Part shown: one piece after another, positions 1 to 6,727 of the stretch | How the letters are laid out: every line of letters begins with the position of its first letter | Numbering within the stretch: the stretch's first letter is position 1 | Source: Candidatus Neoflavobacterium equi | GTDB lineage: Bacteria; Bacteroidota; Bacteroidia; Flavobacteriales; Flavobacteriaceae | NCBI GenBank assembly: GCA_018065745.1 | Contig: JAGHSS010000301.1 | Coordinates: 1-6,727 of the forward strand | Length of the DNA stretch: 6,727 nt | Direction of reading: 5' to 3' | Program-made: the position numbers and the translations under genes | Notes under the pieces: model-generated | Databases searched by the model: none | The model's input: the letters and a program-made list of their open reading frames with translations, nothing else | What the model was told of the DNA's origin: nothing

Positions 1-1222
1 ATTCCATTCTGTCCAGTAGGTTGATGCTTAATGCGTGTTCTGCATAGGCTTTGTCTACCGTCAAGTTTTTGTCTGTTGAACTTGGCAATTCAAACATGGC
101 ATCTGTCAAAATTGCTTCACATAATGAACGCAATCCACGTGCTCCAAGTTTGTATTCCAATGCCTTGTCTACAATGTAATCCAAAGCGTCATCAGAAATT
201 TCAAATGTTACCTCATCCATCGCGAACAATTTCTTGTATTGCTTCACCAATGCATTTTTAGGCTCTGTCAAAATGGCGCGAAGTGTGGCTCTGTCCAATG
301 GATCCATGTGAGTCAAAACCGGCAAACGACCAATTATTTCAGGAATTAAACCAAAGTCTTTGATATCTTTTGGAATAATATATTGCAATAGGTTGTTGGT
401 ATCAATAACATCTGCTGCTTTTGAAGATTCAAATCCAACAGCGGTGCGATTCAAACGTTTGGTAATGATGCGCTCAATACCGTCAAATGCTCCACCGGCA
501 ATGAACAAGATGTTTTGGGTATCCACCTCCACAAATTTTTGATCTGGGTGTTTTCTACCTCCTTTTGGCGGTACATTCACAATAGTACCTTCCAAAAGTT
601 TCAACAATGCTTGTTGTACTCCTTCTCCAGAAACGTCTCTGGTGATGGATGGATTGTCACTTTTGCGGGCAATTTTATCAATTTCATCAATAAAAACGAT
701 TCCGCGTTGTGCTTTCTCCACATCATAATCTGCTGCTTGAAGCAAACGTGTCAAAATGGTTTCCACATCTTCTCCAACATACCCTGCTTCTGTCAATACG
801 GTTGCATCAACAATGGCCAATGGTACATTCAACATTTTGGCAATGGTTTTAGCGACCAAGGTCTTACCAGTACCTGTTTGACCAACAAGAATGATATTAC
901 TTTTTTCAATTTCAACCTCATCATCAGAATCTGTTTGCAACAGACGCTTGTAGTGGTTGTAAACTGCAACAGATAGCACTTTTTTTGTCTTGTCCTGACC
1001 AATCACATACTGATCAAGGAAATTTCTTATTTCTATGGGTCTTGACAACTCAATTTCATCTGCAGAAATACCTCCTTTGGTCTGTTTTATTTCTTCCAAA
1101 ACAATACCGTGAGCCTGCTCAATACATCTGTCGCAAATATGCGAATCAATACCTGCAATTAAAAGATTTGTTTCTGGCTTGCGACGTCCACAAAAGGAAC
1201 ATTCCAAAACTTCTTTAGCCAT
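1..1222 (-). CDS. clpX: ATP-dependent Clp protease ATP-binding subunit ClpX (3' end cut by window edge)
   Basis: ClpX is the hexameric AAA+ unfoldase that recognises tagged or damaged cytoplasmic proteins and threads them into ClpP. The reading frame opens at the ATG ending at 1222 and stays open to the left edge, giving 407 codons without a stop. The family is about 410-425 residues long, so only a short C-terminal tail is missing. Visible motifs in order are a zinc-binding domain (C8, C11, C30, C33), Walker A GQTGTGKT at 114-121, the pore loop GYVG at 147-150, Walker B IVFIDEID at 175-182, the RKH pore-2 loop at 223-225, the ClpP-docking loop VGF at 262-264 (IGF in E. coli), the arginine-finger region [11 protein letters not shown] ending at 301, and sensor 2 GARGLR at 360-365. 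It starts 9 bp after the clpP stop, so the two are almost certainly co-transcribed. There is no Shine-Dalgarno sequence, only an AT-rich leader, which is normal for Bacteroidota. Confidence 0.97.
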   Translation of the reverse strand, partial: MAKEVLECSFCGRRKPETNLLIAGIDSHICDRCIEQAHGIVLEEIKQTKGGISADEIELSRPIEIRNFLDQYVIGQDKTKKVLSVAVYNHYKRLLQTDSDDEVEIEKSNIILVGQTGTGKTLVAKTIAKMLNVPLAIVDATVLTEAGYVGEDVETILTRLLQAADYDVEKAQRGIVFIDEIDKIARKSDNPSITRDVSGEGVQQALLKLLEGTIVNVPPKGGRKHPDQKFVEVDTQNILFIAGGAFDGIERIITKRLNRTAVGFESSKAADVIDTNNLLQYIIPKDIKDFGLIPEIIGRLPVLTHMDPLDRATLRAILTEPKNALVKQYKKLFAMDEVTFEISDDALDYIVDKALEYKLGARGLRSLCEAILTDAMFELPSSTDKNLTVDKAYAEHALSINLLDRME

Positions 1223-1231
1223 GTAAATTTA

Positions 1232-1897
1232 TTATTTATTTGTTCTTGATAAGACTTCATCAATCATACCATATTCTTTTGCTTCTTGTGCTTTCATCCA
1301 ATAGTCACGCTCAGAGTCTTTGTACACTTTCTCATAAGGTTGTTTTGAATGGTTGGAAATGATTTCATACAATTCCTCTTTCAATTTCAACATTTCTTTC
1401 AAGTTGATTTCCATGTCTGTTGCTACCCCTTGAGCACCACCAGAAGGTTGGTGAATCATGACGCGAGAATGCGGTAAAGCAGAACGCTTTCCTTCAGCAC
1501 CAGCACACAACAATACAGCTCCCATTGAAGCAGCCATACCTGTACAGATTGTAGCTACATCAGGTTTAACAAACTGCATGGTATCATAAATACCCAAACC
1601 AGCATAGACACTACCCCCTGGAGAGTTGATGTAAATACTAATATCTTTTGATGCATCAACGCTCTCTAAGAACAAAAGCTGCGCTTGAATAATATTAGCA
1701 ACATAATCATCAACACCTGTACCTAAGAAGATAATACGGTCCATCATCAAACGGGAAAACACGTCCATTGACGCGACGTTCATATGGCGCTCCTCAATGA
1801 TATAAGGGGTCATACTGTTGATGATTTTACCATAATACATACTGTTCACCCCGTGGTGTTTGGTTGCATATTTTTCAAATTCTTTACCGTAATCCAT
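1232..1897 (-). CDS. clpP: ATP-dependent Clp protease proteolytic subunit ClpP
   Basis: ClpP is the serine peptidase that forms the two-ring, 14-subunit degradation chamber used with ClpX in the cytoplasm. The 221-residue product carries the complete catalytic triad: S124 in GMAASMGA, H149 in MIHQPSGG and D198 in SERDYW. These match E. coli mature residues S97, H122 and D171 with a constant offset of 27. The offset implies an N-terminal propeptide of about 27-28 residues, longer than the 14 of E. coli, with the mature chain starting near MTPYIIEE. The oxyanion-hole region INSPGGSVYAGLGIYDTM (90-107) is intact. I keep the first ATG because the segment MDYGKEF and what follows resembles flavobacterial ClpP as I remember it, although Met20 or Met29 could also start a functional enzyme. 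The gene ends in tandem TAA codons and is followed by clpX after 9 bp. A hairpin terminator separates it from tig upstream. Confidence 0.98.
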   Translation of the reverse strand: MDYGKEFEKYATKHHGVNSMYYGKIINSMTPYIIEERHMNVASMDVFSRLMMDRIIFLGTGVDDYVANIIQAQLLFLESVDASKDISIYINSPGGSVYAGLGIYDTMQFVKPDVATICTGMAASMGAVLLCAGAEGKRSALPHSRVMIHQPSGGAQGVATDMEINLKEMLKLKEELYEIISNHSKQPYEKVYKDSERDYWMKAQEAKEYGMIDEVLSRTNK

Positions 1898-1921
1898 AGT
1901 TTTACATTATAAGTTCCTAAT

Positions 1922-1953
1922 AAAAAGAGCGTCAAACAAAAAGTCTGACGCTC
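1922..1953 (-). terminator. Rho-independent terminator of tig
   Basis: The arms GAGCGTCA (1927-1934) and TGACGCTC (1946-1953) form a perfect 8-bp stem. It extends by two more pairs past one mismatch to leave a five-base loop at 1938-1942. On the minus strand the stem is followed directly by five T residues (1926-1922) and more AT-rich sequence. The hairpin starts 27 bp past the tig stop and sits before clpP, so it should end or attenuate the tig transcript. It has no T-tract directly adjoining on the plus strand, so it looks one-directional. Confidence 0.85.
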
Positions 1954-1960
1954 AAATATA
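1953..1960 (-). promoter_or_regulatory. Candidate clpP(X) promoter -7 element
   Basis: Read on the minus strand this is TATATTTG, an exact match to the Bacteroidota -7 octamer TAnnTTTG. It lies about 55 bp upstream of the clpP start. No TTG is present at the expected 19-21 bp upstream, where the stop codon of tig and a T-rich run lie, so the promoter is only half supported. The last G of the octamer is also the first base of the tig terminator stem. A transcript starting a few bases downstream would begin inside the hairpin and lack its first arm. Confidence 0.35.
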
Positions 1961-1980
1961 ACTATTTTTTAAAAAAAATA

Positions 1981-3303
1981 TTACTCTCCGTACATTTCTT
2001 TAACAAACTCTTCAAAAGTAACGTCCTTAGTTGTAGTTTTTACTTTTTCTTTGAACAAGTTAACTAATTTTTCGTTCATCATTTGCTCAGACAAACGTTT
2101 AGCTTCTTCTTGGTTAGAAAGAACACGTGCAACAATACCATCAACGTCAGCATCAGTTGGTTCCATTTGACCAAATTGAGCCATTTGTTTTTTGATTAAG
2201 TCAGAAGCGTATGCTTTAACTTCTTCAAAAGTCAATTGTAAGTTGTTTTCAGCAACTACTTTTCCTTCAATCAATTGGAAACGCAATCCTTTTTCAGAAC
2301 GTGAAAATTCTTCTTCAGCTTGTTCAGCAGTTAAAGGGTTCTCACCTACAGTTTGGATCCATTTTTTCAAGAAAGTAACTGGCAATTCAAATTTAGTGTT
2401 CTCAATGATCGCTTCAGTAACGTCAGTTAAGAATTTTTGATCTGCTTGTTGCTCAAATTGTTTTTCAGCATCTTCTTTGATTTTAGCTTTCACTTCTTCA
2501 ACAGAAGTTACAACACCTTCACCAAACAATTTGTCAAATAACTCTTGGTTTAATTCAGCATTAACAGTAGAAGTGATTCCTTCAATTGTGAAGTTAACTT
2601 CAATGTCAAGACCGTGGATACCTTCGTGGTCTAAACCTAGGTATTCCATTAATTTATGATCGTCATCAAATAATCCTTTAGTAGAAACAGCAACTACGTC
2701 ACCAACTTTCTTACCAATGAATTTTTTAATGTCAGTTTTTCTTTTGAAAGCGTCTAAAGCGATAGATGTTTCGTGGTTGATTCCATTTTCTTCAGAAGAG
2801 AATGTACCTTTCAAATCATCACCTTCAGCAACTTTATCTTTAGTTTCTAACGTTCCAAATTGTTTTTGGATACGCTCAACTTGTTCGTCTAACATTTCTT
2901 CAGTAACTTGAATATTGAATTTAGTTACTTCCGTGTTTTCCAAGTTAACAGAGAATTGTGGTGCAAGACCTAATTCAAAGTCAAAAGAAAATTCTTCAGC
3001 ATCAAAGTCAAAATCTTTGTTTTCTGCTGGAATTGGATTTCCAAGGATTTCTAATTTTTCGTCAGCAATAAATTTGCTTAAAGACTCTTGAATTACCTTG
3101 TTTACCTCATCTAAAACAACGGCTTTACCATATTGTTTTTGAATTACACTCATTGGAACAGCTCCTTTACGGAACCCTTTAATTGTAGCATTTTTACGGT
3201 AATCAGCTAAAACTTTATCTACTTTCTCAGCATAGTCTGCTTTTGCTACTTGAATGGTAACAACAGCGTTTAATGCATCAACGTTGTTTTTTGTAATATT
3301 CAT
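1981..3303 (-). CDS. tig: Trigger factor, ribosome-associated chaperone
   Basis: Trigger factor docks at the ribosomal exit tunnel and shields nascent chains in the cytoplasm. The product has 440 residues, the usual family size. The ribosome-docking signature GFRKGAVP is at residues 43-50, at the same numbering as the E. coli F44-R45-K46 loop, which also supports the start codon. The N-terminal domain covers roughly 1-115. A PPIase-position domain covers about 155-245 but lacks the IPGFE-type FKBP active-site segment; IKKFIGKKVGD (192-202) occupies that place, so prolyl isomerase activity is doubtful. The C-terminal cradle follows from about 250, with the typical segment FELPVTFLKKWIQ. Composition is rich in Lys and Glu. 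The gene has its own promoter about 30 bp upstream and a strong terminator downstream, so it is probably monocistronic. Position next to clpP-clpX is common across bacteria. Confidence 0.96.
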   Translation of the reverse strand: MNITKNNVDALNAVVTIQVAKADYAEKVDKVLADYRKNATIKGFRKGAVPMSVIQKQYGKAVVLDEVNKVIQESLSKFIADEKLEILGNPIPAENKDFDFDAEEFSFDFELGLAPQFSVNLENTEVTKFNIQVTEEMLDEQVERIQKQFGTLETKDKVAEGDDLKGTFSSEENGINHETSIALDAFKRKTDIKKFIGKKVGDVVAVSTKGLFDDDHKLMEYLGLDHEGIHGLDIEVNFTIEGITSTVNAELNQELFDKLFGEGVVTSVEEVKAKIKEDAEKQFEQQADQKFLTDVTEAIIENTKFELPVTFLKKWIQTVGENPLTAEQAEEEFSRSEKGLRFQLIEGKVVAENNLQLTFEEVKAYASDLIKKQMAQFGQMEPTDADVDGIVARVLSNQEEAKRLSEQMMNEKLVNLFKEKVKTTTKDVTFEEFVKEMYGE

Positions 3304-3337
3304 TATACTAGTTATTTTTAATACTAAAATTGGCTCG

Positions 3338-3368
3338 CAAAATTATAATTTTTTTACTGACCAACCAA
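3338..3368 (-). promoter_or_regulatory. Bacteroidota-type promoter for tig
   Basis: On the minus strand the -7 octamer TAATTTTG (3345-3338) matches TAnnTTTG exactly. A TTG at 3368-3366 lies 20 bp upstream, the spacing known for the Bacteroidota primary sigma factor. Predicted initiation near 3330-3333 leaves a leader of about 30 nt before the ATG at 3303. A second TTG at 3364-3362 gives a less favourable 16-bp spacing. Confidence 0.75.
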
Positions 3369-3397
3369 CTTTTTAATCTATTGTATTTCAAATCTAT

Positions 3398-3442
3398 AAA
3401 AAAAAGACGGGTTTCTGTACTTAATCTCTGACAATAAATCCC
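3398..3442 (-). terminator. Probable terminator of the small membrane-protein gene
   Basis: On the minus strand GGG-A-TTT-A-TTGT at the end of the coding region can pair with ACAGAAACCC just past the stop. This gives about ten pairs with two bulged A residues and a 12-nt loop. GTC and then eight T residues (3405-3398) follow. The stem is imperfect and overlaps the last codons, so the T-tract is the stronger part of the evidence. It would separate this gene from the tig promoter. Confidence 0.4.
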
Positions 3443-3759
3443 AATATGGTATTACACACTGAAAGGACAATTGAAAATATCAATGCTGGAAAGAATCCAT
3501 CAACAGAAAATCCTTGAACGATGTGCGGAACCAAAAGAACAATTACCGCATTGATGACCAATAAAAACAAGCCCAATGTGAACATGGTTATTGGAAAGGC
3601 AACTATTTTCAATACCGGTTTAAGGAAGGTATTTAAGAACGCTAAAACAACAGCAACCAGAATTGAAGTAAACCAACTATCCACTGTAATTCCGTCAATA
3701 AAATTTGGCAGGATCAAAACCAATATGGAGATGATCACTAAACGCAATACTATTTTCAT
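3421..3759 (-). CDS. Four-helix inner-membrane protein, YvlD / phage-holin-4 family
   Basis: This 112-residue, very hydrophobic protein resembles the family annotated as phage holin 4 superfamily (PF04020, YvlD-like). Members are widespread chromosomal membrane proteins of unclear role, so lysis should not be assumed. Four membrane segments are visible at about 3-21, 31-50, 58-78 and 89-109. The family-like core LNTFLKPVLKIVAFPITMFTLGLF spans 42-65. Residues 17-50 and 77-110 are similar to each other (P..(V/I).G..VD..F ... VL...NT.L), an internal duplication. I place the start at the ATG ending at 3759; an upstream in-frame TTG at 3762 would add one residue but has no support. The gene follows the lipoprotein terminator and no clear promoter was found between them. 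There are no phage genes nearby. Function unknown. Confidence 0.85.
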   Translation of the reverse strand: MKIVLRLVIISILVLILPNFIDGITVDSWFTSILVAVVLAFLNTFLKPVLKIVAFPITMFTLGLFLLVINAVIVLLVPHIVQGFSVDGFFPALIFSIVLSVCNTILGFIVRD

Positions 3760-3784
3760 CAATTTATATTTTGGGTATAAAAAT

Positions 3785-3813
3785 AAAAAAAAGCACTGAA
3801 TACAGTGCTTTTT
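3785..3813 (-). terminator. Strong hairpin terminator of the channel-lipoprotein operon (symmetrical)
   Basis: AAAAAGCACTG (3788-3798) pairs perfectly with CAGTGCTTTTT (3803-3813) around the four-base loop AATA, giving an 11-bp stem with a GC-containing core. On the minus strand the core is followed by eight T residues (3792-3785), so it ends transcription coming from the lipoprotein gene, whose stop is 21 bp upstream. It also has five T residues on the plus strand and could work both ways, although no plus-strand gene is present. Confidence 0.9.
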
Positions 3814-3834
3814 AATAGATGATATATCTTAGTA

Positions 3835-5397
3835 TTAGTTAGAAGTCAAAACTGTTGCTCCTGGGTAAGACCCTGGGTTCAACTTTGGCAATTTTGCTTT
3901 GTATTTTGATTCAATTGCTTTGATTACTTCATTCGCTACTAATGCATATCCTCTAGCATTTGGGTGAACCCCATCCAAAGAGAACAATACTGTACTTAAA
4001 CCTGTAGTTGAGAAATAATCAGAAGTGTACACTACACCATCGCTCAATTTGATTCCACTTTCTGAAGCCAATTTGTTCATGATTGCATTCATGTCAGCAA
4101 CTGCTAAATCTTTAGAAGCAGCTACAGATTTGATGATTGCGTTGAATTGCGTTGTAGCAGTAGTGATTTCTGTTTGCTCTTGAGGAACTAATGTATAGTT
4201 GTCAGCCAATGGGAAAGTAACCCCAAGTTTGTCAAATGGTGCTGGCATACCTGATGCTGTACCAATAACTTTACTTGTTGGCAAGATAAATAAATCTGTC
4301 GCTTTTGCGTGACGTGCTTGACCAAATACCATTCCAATTGCACCTGCAGTTTGAGCATCAATTCCATTAGCCACTAAAGCTCCTGTTAATTGAGCAGATA
4401 AATCTGTCAAATATTCATCTTTGATCAACAATGGATTTGCAGCAGTTGCAGTGAACAACTGGATGCGATCTCCTTGACCATAAGCAGTTAAAATTTGTTT
4501 AACTGGTCCTAACAAAGAAGTGTTTAAAGCATTGATTGTTGCTGCACCTCCCAAGGCTGTTGGGCTTAGTGGGTTGTAAGGAACTGTTGTGAAATATGGA
4601 ATCGCTGATACATTTGGAATTGTAGCAACAACCCCTTTAGCTCCGTTAGAAGTCAATGTATTCACGATTGTTGAGTATACTGATCCAAAAACGTTTGCAT
4701 CTGTAATGTCATTAGAACCGTAAGTTGAAGGATCTAAGTTACCTGTTTGGTTAACTCCAGTACCCCCAGACATAGCGTAAGCTAAAACGTCATTACTTCC
4801 AATCCAGTTTGTAAAGAACGTTGGGTTTTTTGACATCGCGTCACCCAATACAGTTGCGTTGTCTGAAGTTGCGTGTCTTACAAAGTAAGGATTCGCTTTT
4901 CCAATTGCCAATCCAGCAATGTTACCGTATCCTGCAGCAAGCAAATGGAAAGATTTTGCACCTGGCACTCCCATATTGTTGTATGCTGTTCTCTGTAAGT
5001 TAGCAAATCCTGAAGTTGGAACTGCATTGATATTTTGAGGTCCACCAACCTGAGCGTTGATGATCAATTTTGTGTCTGTGATTTGATTACCACCCAACAT
5101 CAATCCTCCAACGTTATTCACGTCATCTTCATAAGAAGGTTGTGTAAATTCTCCACCACCAACAATTGAAAATTGTTTAGCAAGGAAGTTAGGGAAAGAG
5201 TATTGTTGTCCTGTACGGAACATTGTTCCATCCATGAAACCTGATGTCAAAGAGTTACCAACAGCTACATAAGATGTGAAGTCAGCGTCTCCAGCGCTGT
5301 AATCAGCGTCAGACAATTCATTTTTAAATTCAGGTTCACAAGAAGCCAAGCCCATAGATAAGGCTACAGCAAAGTATATAAATTTATTGATTTTCAT
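3835..5397 (-). CDS. SGNH/GDSL-family hydrolase lipoprotein
   Basis: This is a predicted esterase or lipase of the SGNH fold, 520 residues long, anchored by lipid. The signal peptide ends in the lipobox LASC with C20 as the lipidated residue. Acidic residues at E21 and E23 make outer-membrane or surface display possible but do not prove it. SGNH blocks are visible: block I AVGNSLTSG with nucleophile S49, where N48 replaces the usual D of GDSL; block II MGVPGAK with G143/G146; block III IGSND with N202; and block V LDGVHPNARGY with D475 and H478. All catalytic positions are therefore present. About 270 residues rich in Ala, Gly and Thr separate blocks III and V, far more than in a minimal 200-residue enzyme. 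The gene lies 22 bp after a FadL-type channel gene and ends at a strong terminator, so the two form an operon. Substrate is unknown; lipids or acylated glycans are possible. Confidence 0.88.
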   Translation of the reverse strand: MKINKFIYFAVALSMGLASCEPEFKNELSDADYSAGDADFTSYVAVGNSLTSGFMDGTMFRTGQQYSFPNFLAKQFSIVGGGEFTQPSYEDDVNNVGGLMLGGNQITDTKLIINAQVGGPQNINAVPTSGFANLQRTAYNNMGVPGAKSFHLLAAGYGNIAGLAIGKANPYFVRHATSDNATVLGDAMSKNPTFFTNWIGSNDVLAYAMSGGTGVNQTGNLDPSTYGSNDITDANVFGSVYSTIVNTLTSNGAKGVVATIPNVSAIPYFTTVPYNPLSPTALGGAATINALNTSLLGPVKQILTAYGQGDRIQLFTATAANPLLIKDEYLTDLSAQLTGALVANGIDAQTAGAIGMVFGQARHAKATDLFILPTSKVIGTASGMPAPFDKLGVTFPLADNYTLVPQEQTEITTATTQFNAIIKSVAASKDLAVADMNAIMNKLASESGIKLSDGVVYTSDYFSTTGLSTVLFSLDGVHPNARGYALVANEVIKAIESKYKAKLPKLNPGSYPGATVLTSN

Positions 5398-5419
5398 AAA
5401 GTAGATTTTAAAAGATTAA

Positions 5420-6682
5420 TTATAGTTTGTAACTAACACCGATACCCGCTGTGAATGCTGCATTTTTGTAAGTTCCTCCAAAAGAAGAATACTGAGCAGG
5501 AGCACCACCTTGAGCTACGTTAAACCAGTCATAAGAATTATCTACTTCTTTGAAAATTAAGTACATTAAAGAAACGTCTAATGCTAATTTTTGAGTGAAG
5601 TTATAAGAGAAACCTGCAGTTACAGCATGAGAATCATTTCTTGGAGTTTCTGGAGCAAAATAACCATCTTGAACCGGAGATTCATCATAATACCAACCAG
5701 CACGAGCAGTCCAAGTGTTGTTGATTTCATACTGAGCACCTACACGGTACACGTTAGAATCTTTATAATTTCTTTTGTTTTCAGACATTAATCCAGTTGC
5801 AAATTCTACGTTTAACGCATCATAAGATCTCCAGAAAGTTCTGTTGTAATCAACAGCTAATAAGAATTTGTCTGTGAATTGGTATGAAGCTCCAACAGAT
5901 GCCTCAGCTGGCAACGGTAAAGAAGCGTCAAAAGTTGTATTATGTAATTGTCCAGCTAAATAAGTTGGAATGTTGCTGAATGTAGCTTCTCCACCTTCTG
6001 CTTTCATTGTGATTTCAGAACGGTAGTTGAAACCTAAACGCATTTTTTCTGTAGGATTCACCATGAAACCTGCAGTCCATCCCCATTTAACGATTCCGCT
6101 ATCTTCAATTAAAACGTTTGGTCTGTTTCCTAAATCATCCACAACGTTGTTGTCTCTGAATAAGTTTTTGTCAAACTCAACACTTCCTATCGCAGCAATA
6201 GGCCCTCCACCAAAACTGAAGAAATCACTTACTTTAATAGCGATTGTTGGTTGAATGAAAATTGCTTGTAACGCAATTTTGTTTACTAAATGTGATCCAG
6301 CCCAATCTCTGTCCCACTCTACTGTACTTCCGTATGGAGAATAAACTCCAACCGCAGCAGTTAACCAGTCTGTTACTCTATAACTTGCATAAACACTGAA
6401 AGGTGTTCCTGAATTTTTTGTCTGTGCAGCATAGTTAGTTTCTGTATCTTGAAATTTGGTATGACTGAATAAATAATTTCCTCCAACAGAAACATTAAAA
6501 CGGTCTTTTAAGAAAGACAAACCTGCTGGGTTAAAAAATGTTGACTCTGCTGACTGAACTACTGCAACACCTGTGTGCCCCATAGCCAATTGCTTTTGTC
6601 CTTGCATACCAATTCTATAACCACCTGCAAACGTACTTGTCGTTGCTAAGGCAGCCAATGATATTGTCAAAAGTTTTTTCAT
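5420..6682 (-). CDS. Outer-membrane channel, OmpP1/FadL/TodX family
   Basis: Members of this family are 14-stranded outer-membrane beta-barrels that pass hydrophobic compounds such as long-chain fatty acids through a lateral opening. The product has 420 residues, close to the family norm. A type I signal peptide occupies residues 1-19 (MKKLLTISLA... cut after TFA). The mature N-terminus GGYRIGMQGQKQLAMGHTGVA and the NPAG motif at 51-54 are hallmarks of the FadL hatch and N-terminal plug. The remainder shows alternating amphipathic strands, with the conserved-looking stretch SPYGSTVEW and a C-terminal strand ending GIGVSYKL. It is the first gene of a probable two-gene operon with the SGNH lipoprotein. 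The start ATG follows an AT-rich leader with no Shine-Dalgarno, and the promoter probably lies partly outside the window. Transport of fatty acids specifically is family inference. Confidence 0.93.
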   Translation of the reverse strand: MKKLLTISLAALATTSTFAGGYRIGMQGQKQLAMGHTGVAVVQSAESTFFNPAGLSFLKDRFNVSVGGNYLFSHTKFQDTETNYAAQTKNSGTPFSVYASYRVTDWLTAAVGVYSPYGSTVEWDRDWAGSHLVNKIALQAIFIQPTIAIKVSDFFSFGGGPIAAIGSVEFDKNLFRDNNVVDDLGNRPNVLIEDSGIVKWGWTAGFMVNPTEKMRLGFNYRSEITMKAEGGEATFSNIPTYLAGQLHNTTFDASLPLPAEASVGASYQFTDKFLLAVDYNRTFWRSYDALNVEFATGLMSENKRNYKDSNVYRVGAQYEINNTWTARAGWYYDESPVQDGYFAPETPRNDSHAVTAGFSYNFTQKLALDVSLMYLIFKEVDNSYDWFNVAQGGAPAQYSSFGGTYKNAAFTAGIGVSYKL

Positions 6683-6727
6683 AAGATAAAATGTTTGTTC
6701 ATGTTTATTTATTTCACAATATCAAAT

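Noticed and set aside
31..261. Plus-strand open frame of 76 codons
   Set aside because: Antisense to the C-terminal part of clpX, low-complexity composition and no start context; a shadow of the real gene.
515..976. A 153-codon open frame on the plus strand
   Set aside because: It lies fully antisense to the ClpX AAA+ core, has an unusual Cys/Phe/Asn-rich composition with no recognisable motif, and ClpX motifs are continuous on the other strand.
1902..1907. Start-stop ATG-TAA just upstream of clpP
   Set aside because: A minimal frame like this is expected by chance in an AT-rich leader and nothing else supports a regulatory role.
1964..1979. A-tract palindrome (T6 followed by A8)
   Set aside because: An AT-only inverted repeat without GC pairs is weak and typical of intergenic DNA in this type of genome; it is not a terminator by itself.
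2192..2911. Three plus-strand open frames rich in Ser and Lys
   Set aside because: All are antisense to trigger factor, whose frame is complete and conserved.
3421..3759. Possible prophage remnant suggested by the holin-like family name
   Set aside because: YvlD/PF04020 proteins are ordinary chromosomal membrane proteins, and no endolysin, structural, integrase or repeat sequence lies nearby.
3760..3784. Promoter for the small membrane gene directly after the terminator
   Set aside because: The stretch is AT-rich but has no TAnnTTTG octamer or suitably spaced TTG.
3521..3799. Plus-strand open frame of 92 codons
   Set aside because: Antisense to the small membrane gene and running into the terminator hairpin; Lys/Thr-rich and without motifs.
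6700..6727. Promoter for the channel gene (TTTG near 6725 and TAAACATG at 6707-6700)
   Set aside because: The -7 candidate matches only 6 of 8 bases and the spacing is about 15 bp, too short; the true promoter may lie beyond the window.

Overview
The window reads as a stretch of core chromosome from a low-GC member of the Bacteroidota, most likely a Flavobacterium or close relative. Four things point there: the closely flavobacterial ClpP and ClpX sequences, a trigger factor with a degenerate isomerase domain, a promoter matching the Bacteroidota-type consensus (TTG, about 20 bp, TAnnTTTG), and translation starts without Shine-Dalgarno sequences. All six genes lie on the minus strand, so the biological order runs from high to low coordinate.

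Envelope module (6682 down to 3785): an OmpP1/FadL-family outer-membrane channel is followed after 22 bp by a large SGNH/GDSL-family lipoprotein. The pair looks like one operon and ends at a strong hairpin terminator. The working idea, inferred from families and adjacency, is that the esterase releases a hydrophobic product at the cell surface and the channel imports it.

Small membrane gene (3759 down to about 3398): a four-helix protein of the YvlD / phage-holin-4 type. It is not a real phage gene. It carries a clear internal duplication with a 60-residue period and probably ends at its own imperfect terminator.

Protein quality-control module (3368 down to the window edge): tig (trigger factor) with a recognisable promoter and a strong terminator, then clpP and clpX, spaced 9 bp apart. 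Trigger factor meets nascent chains at the ribosome. ClpX unfolds substrates with ATP and feeds them to the ClpP serine-protease barrel. A perfect Bacteroidota -7 octamer lies at the base of the tig terminator and may start the clpPX transcript inside the hairpin. clpX runs off the left edge with 407 codons visible and probably lacks only its last few residues.

No rRNA, tRNA, CRISPR array, insertion sequence or phage segment was found, and the largest gap between genes is about 120 bp. I see no convincing undescribed multi-gene system. The points most worth a second look are the lipoprotein-channel pair, the terminator/promoter overlap before clpP, and the altered trigger-factor isomerase domain.
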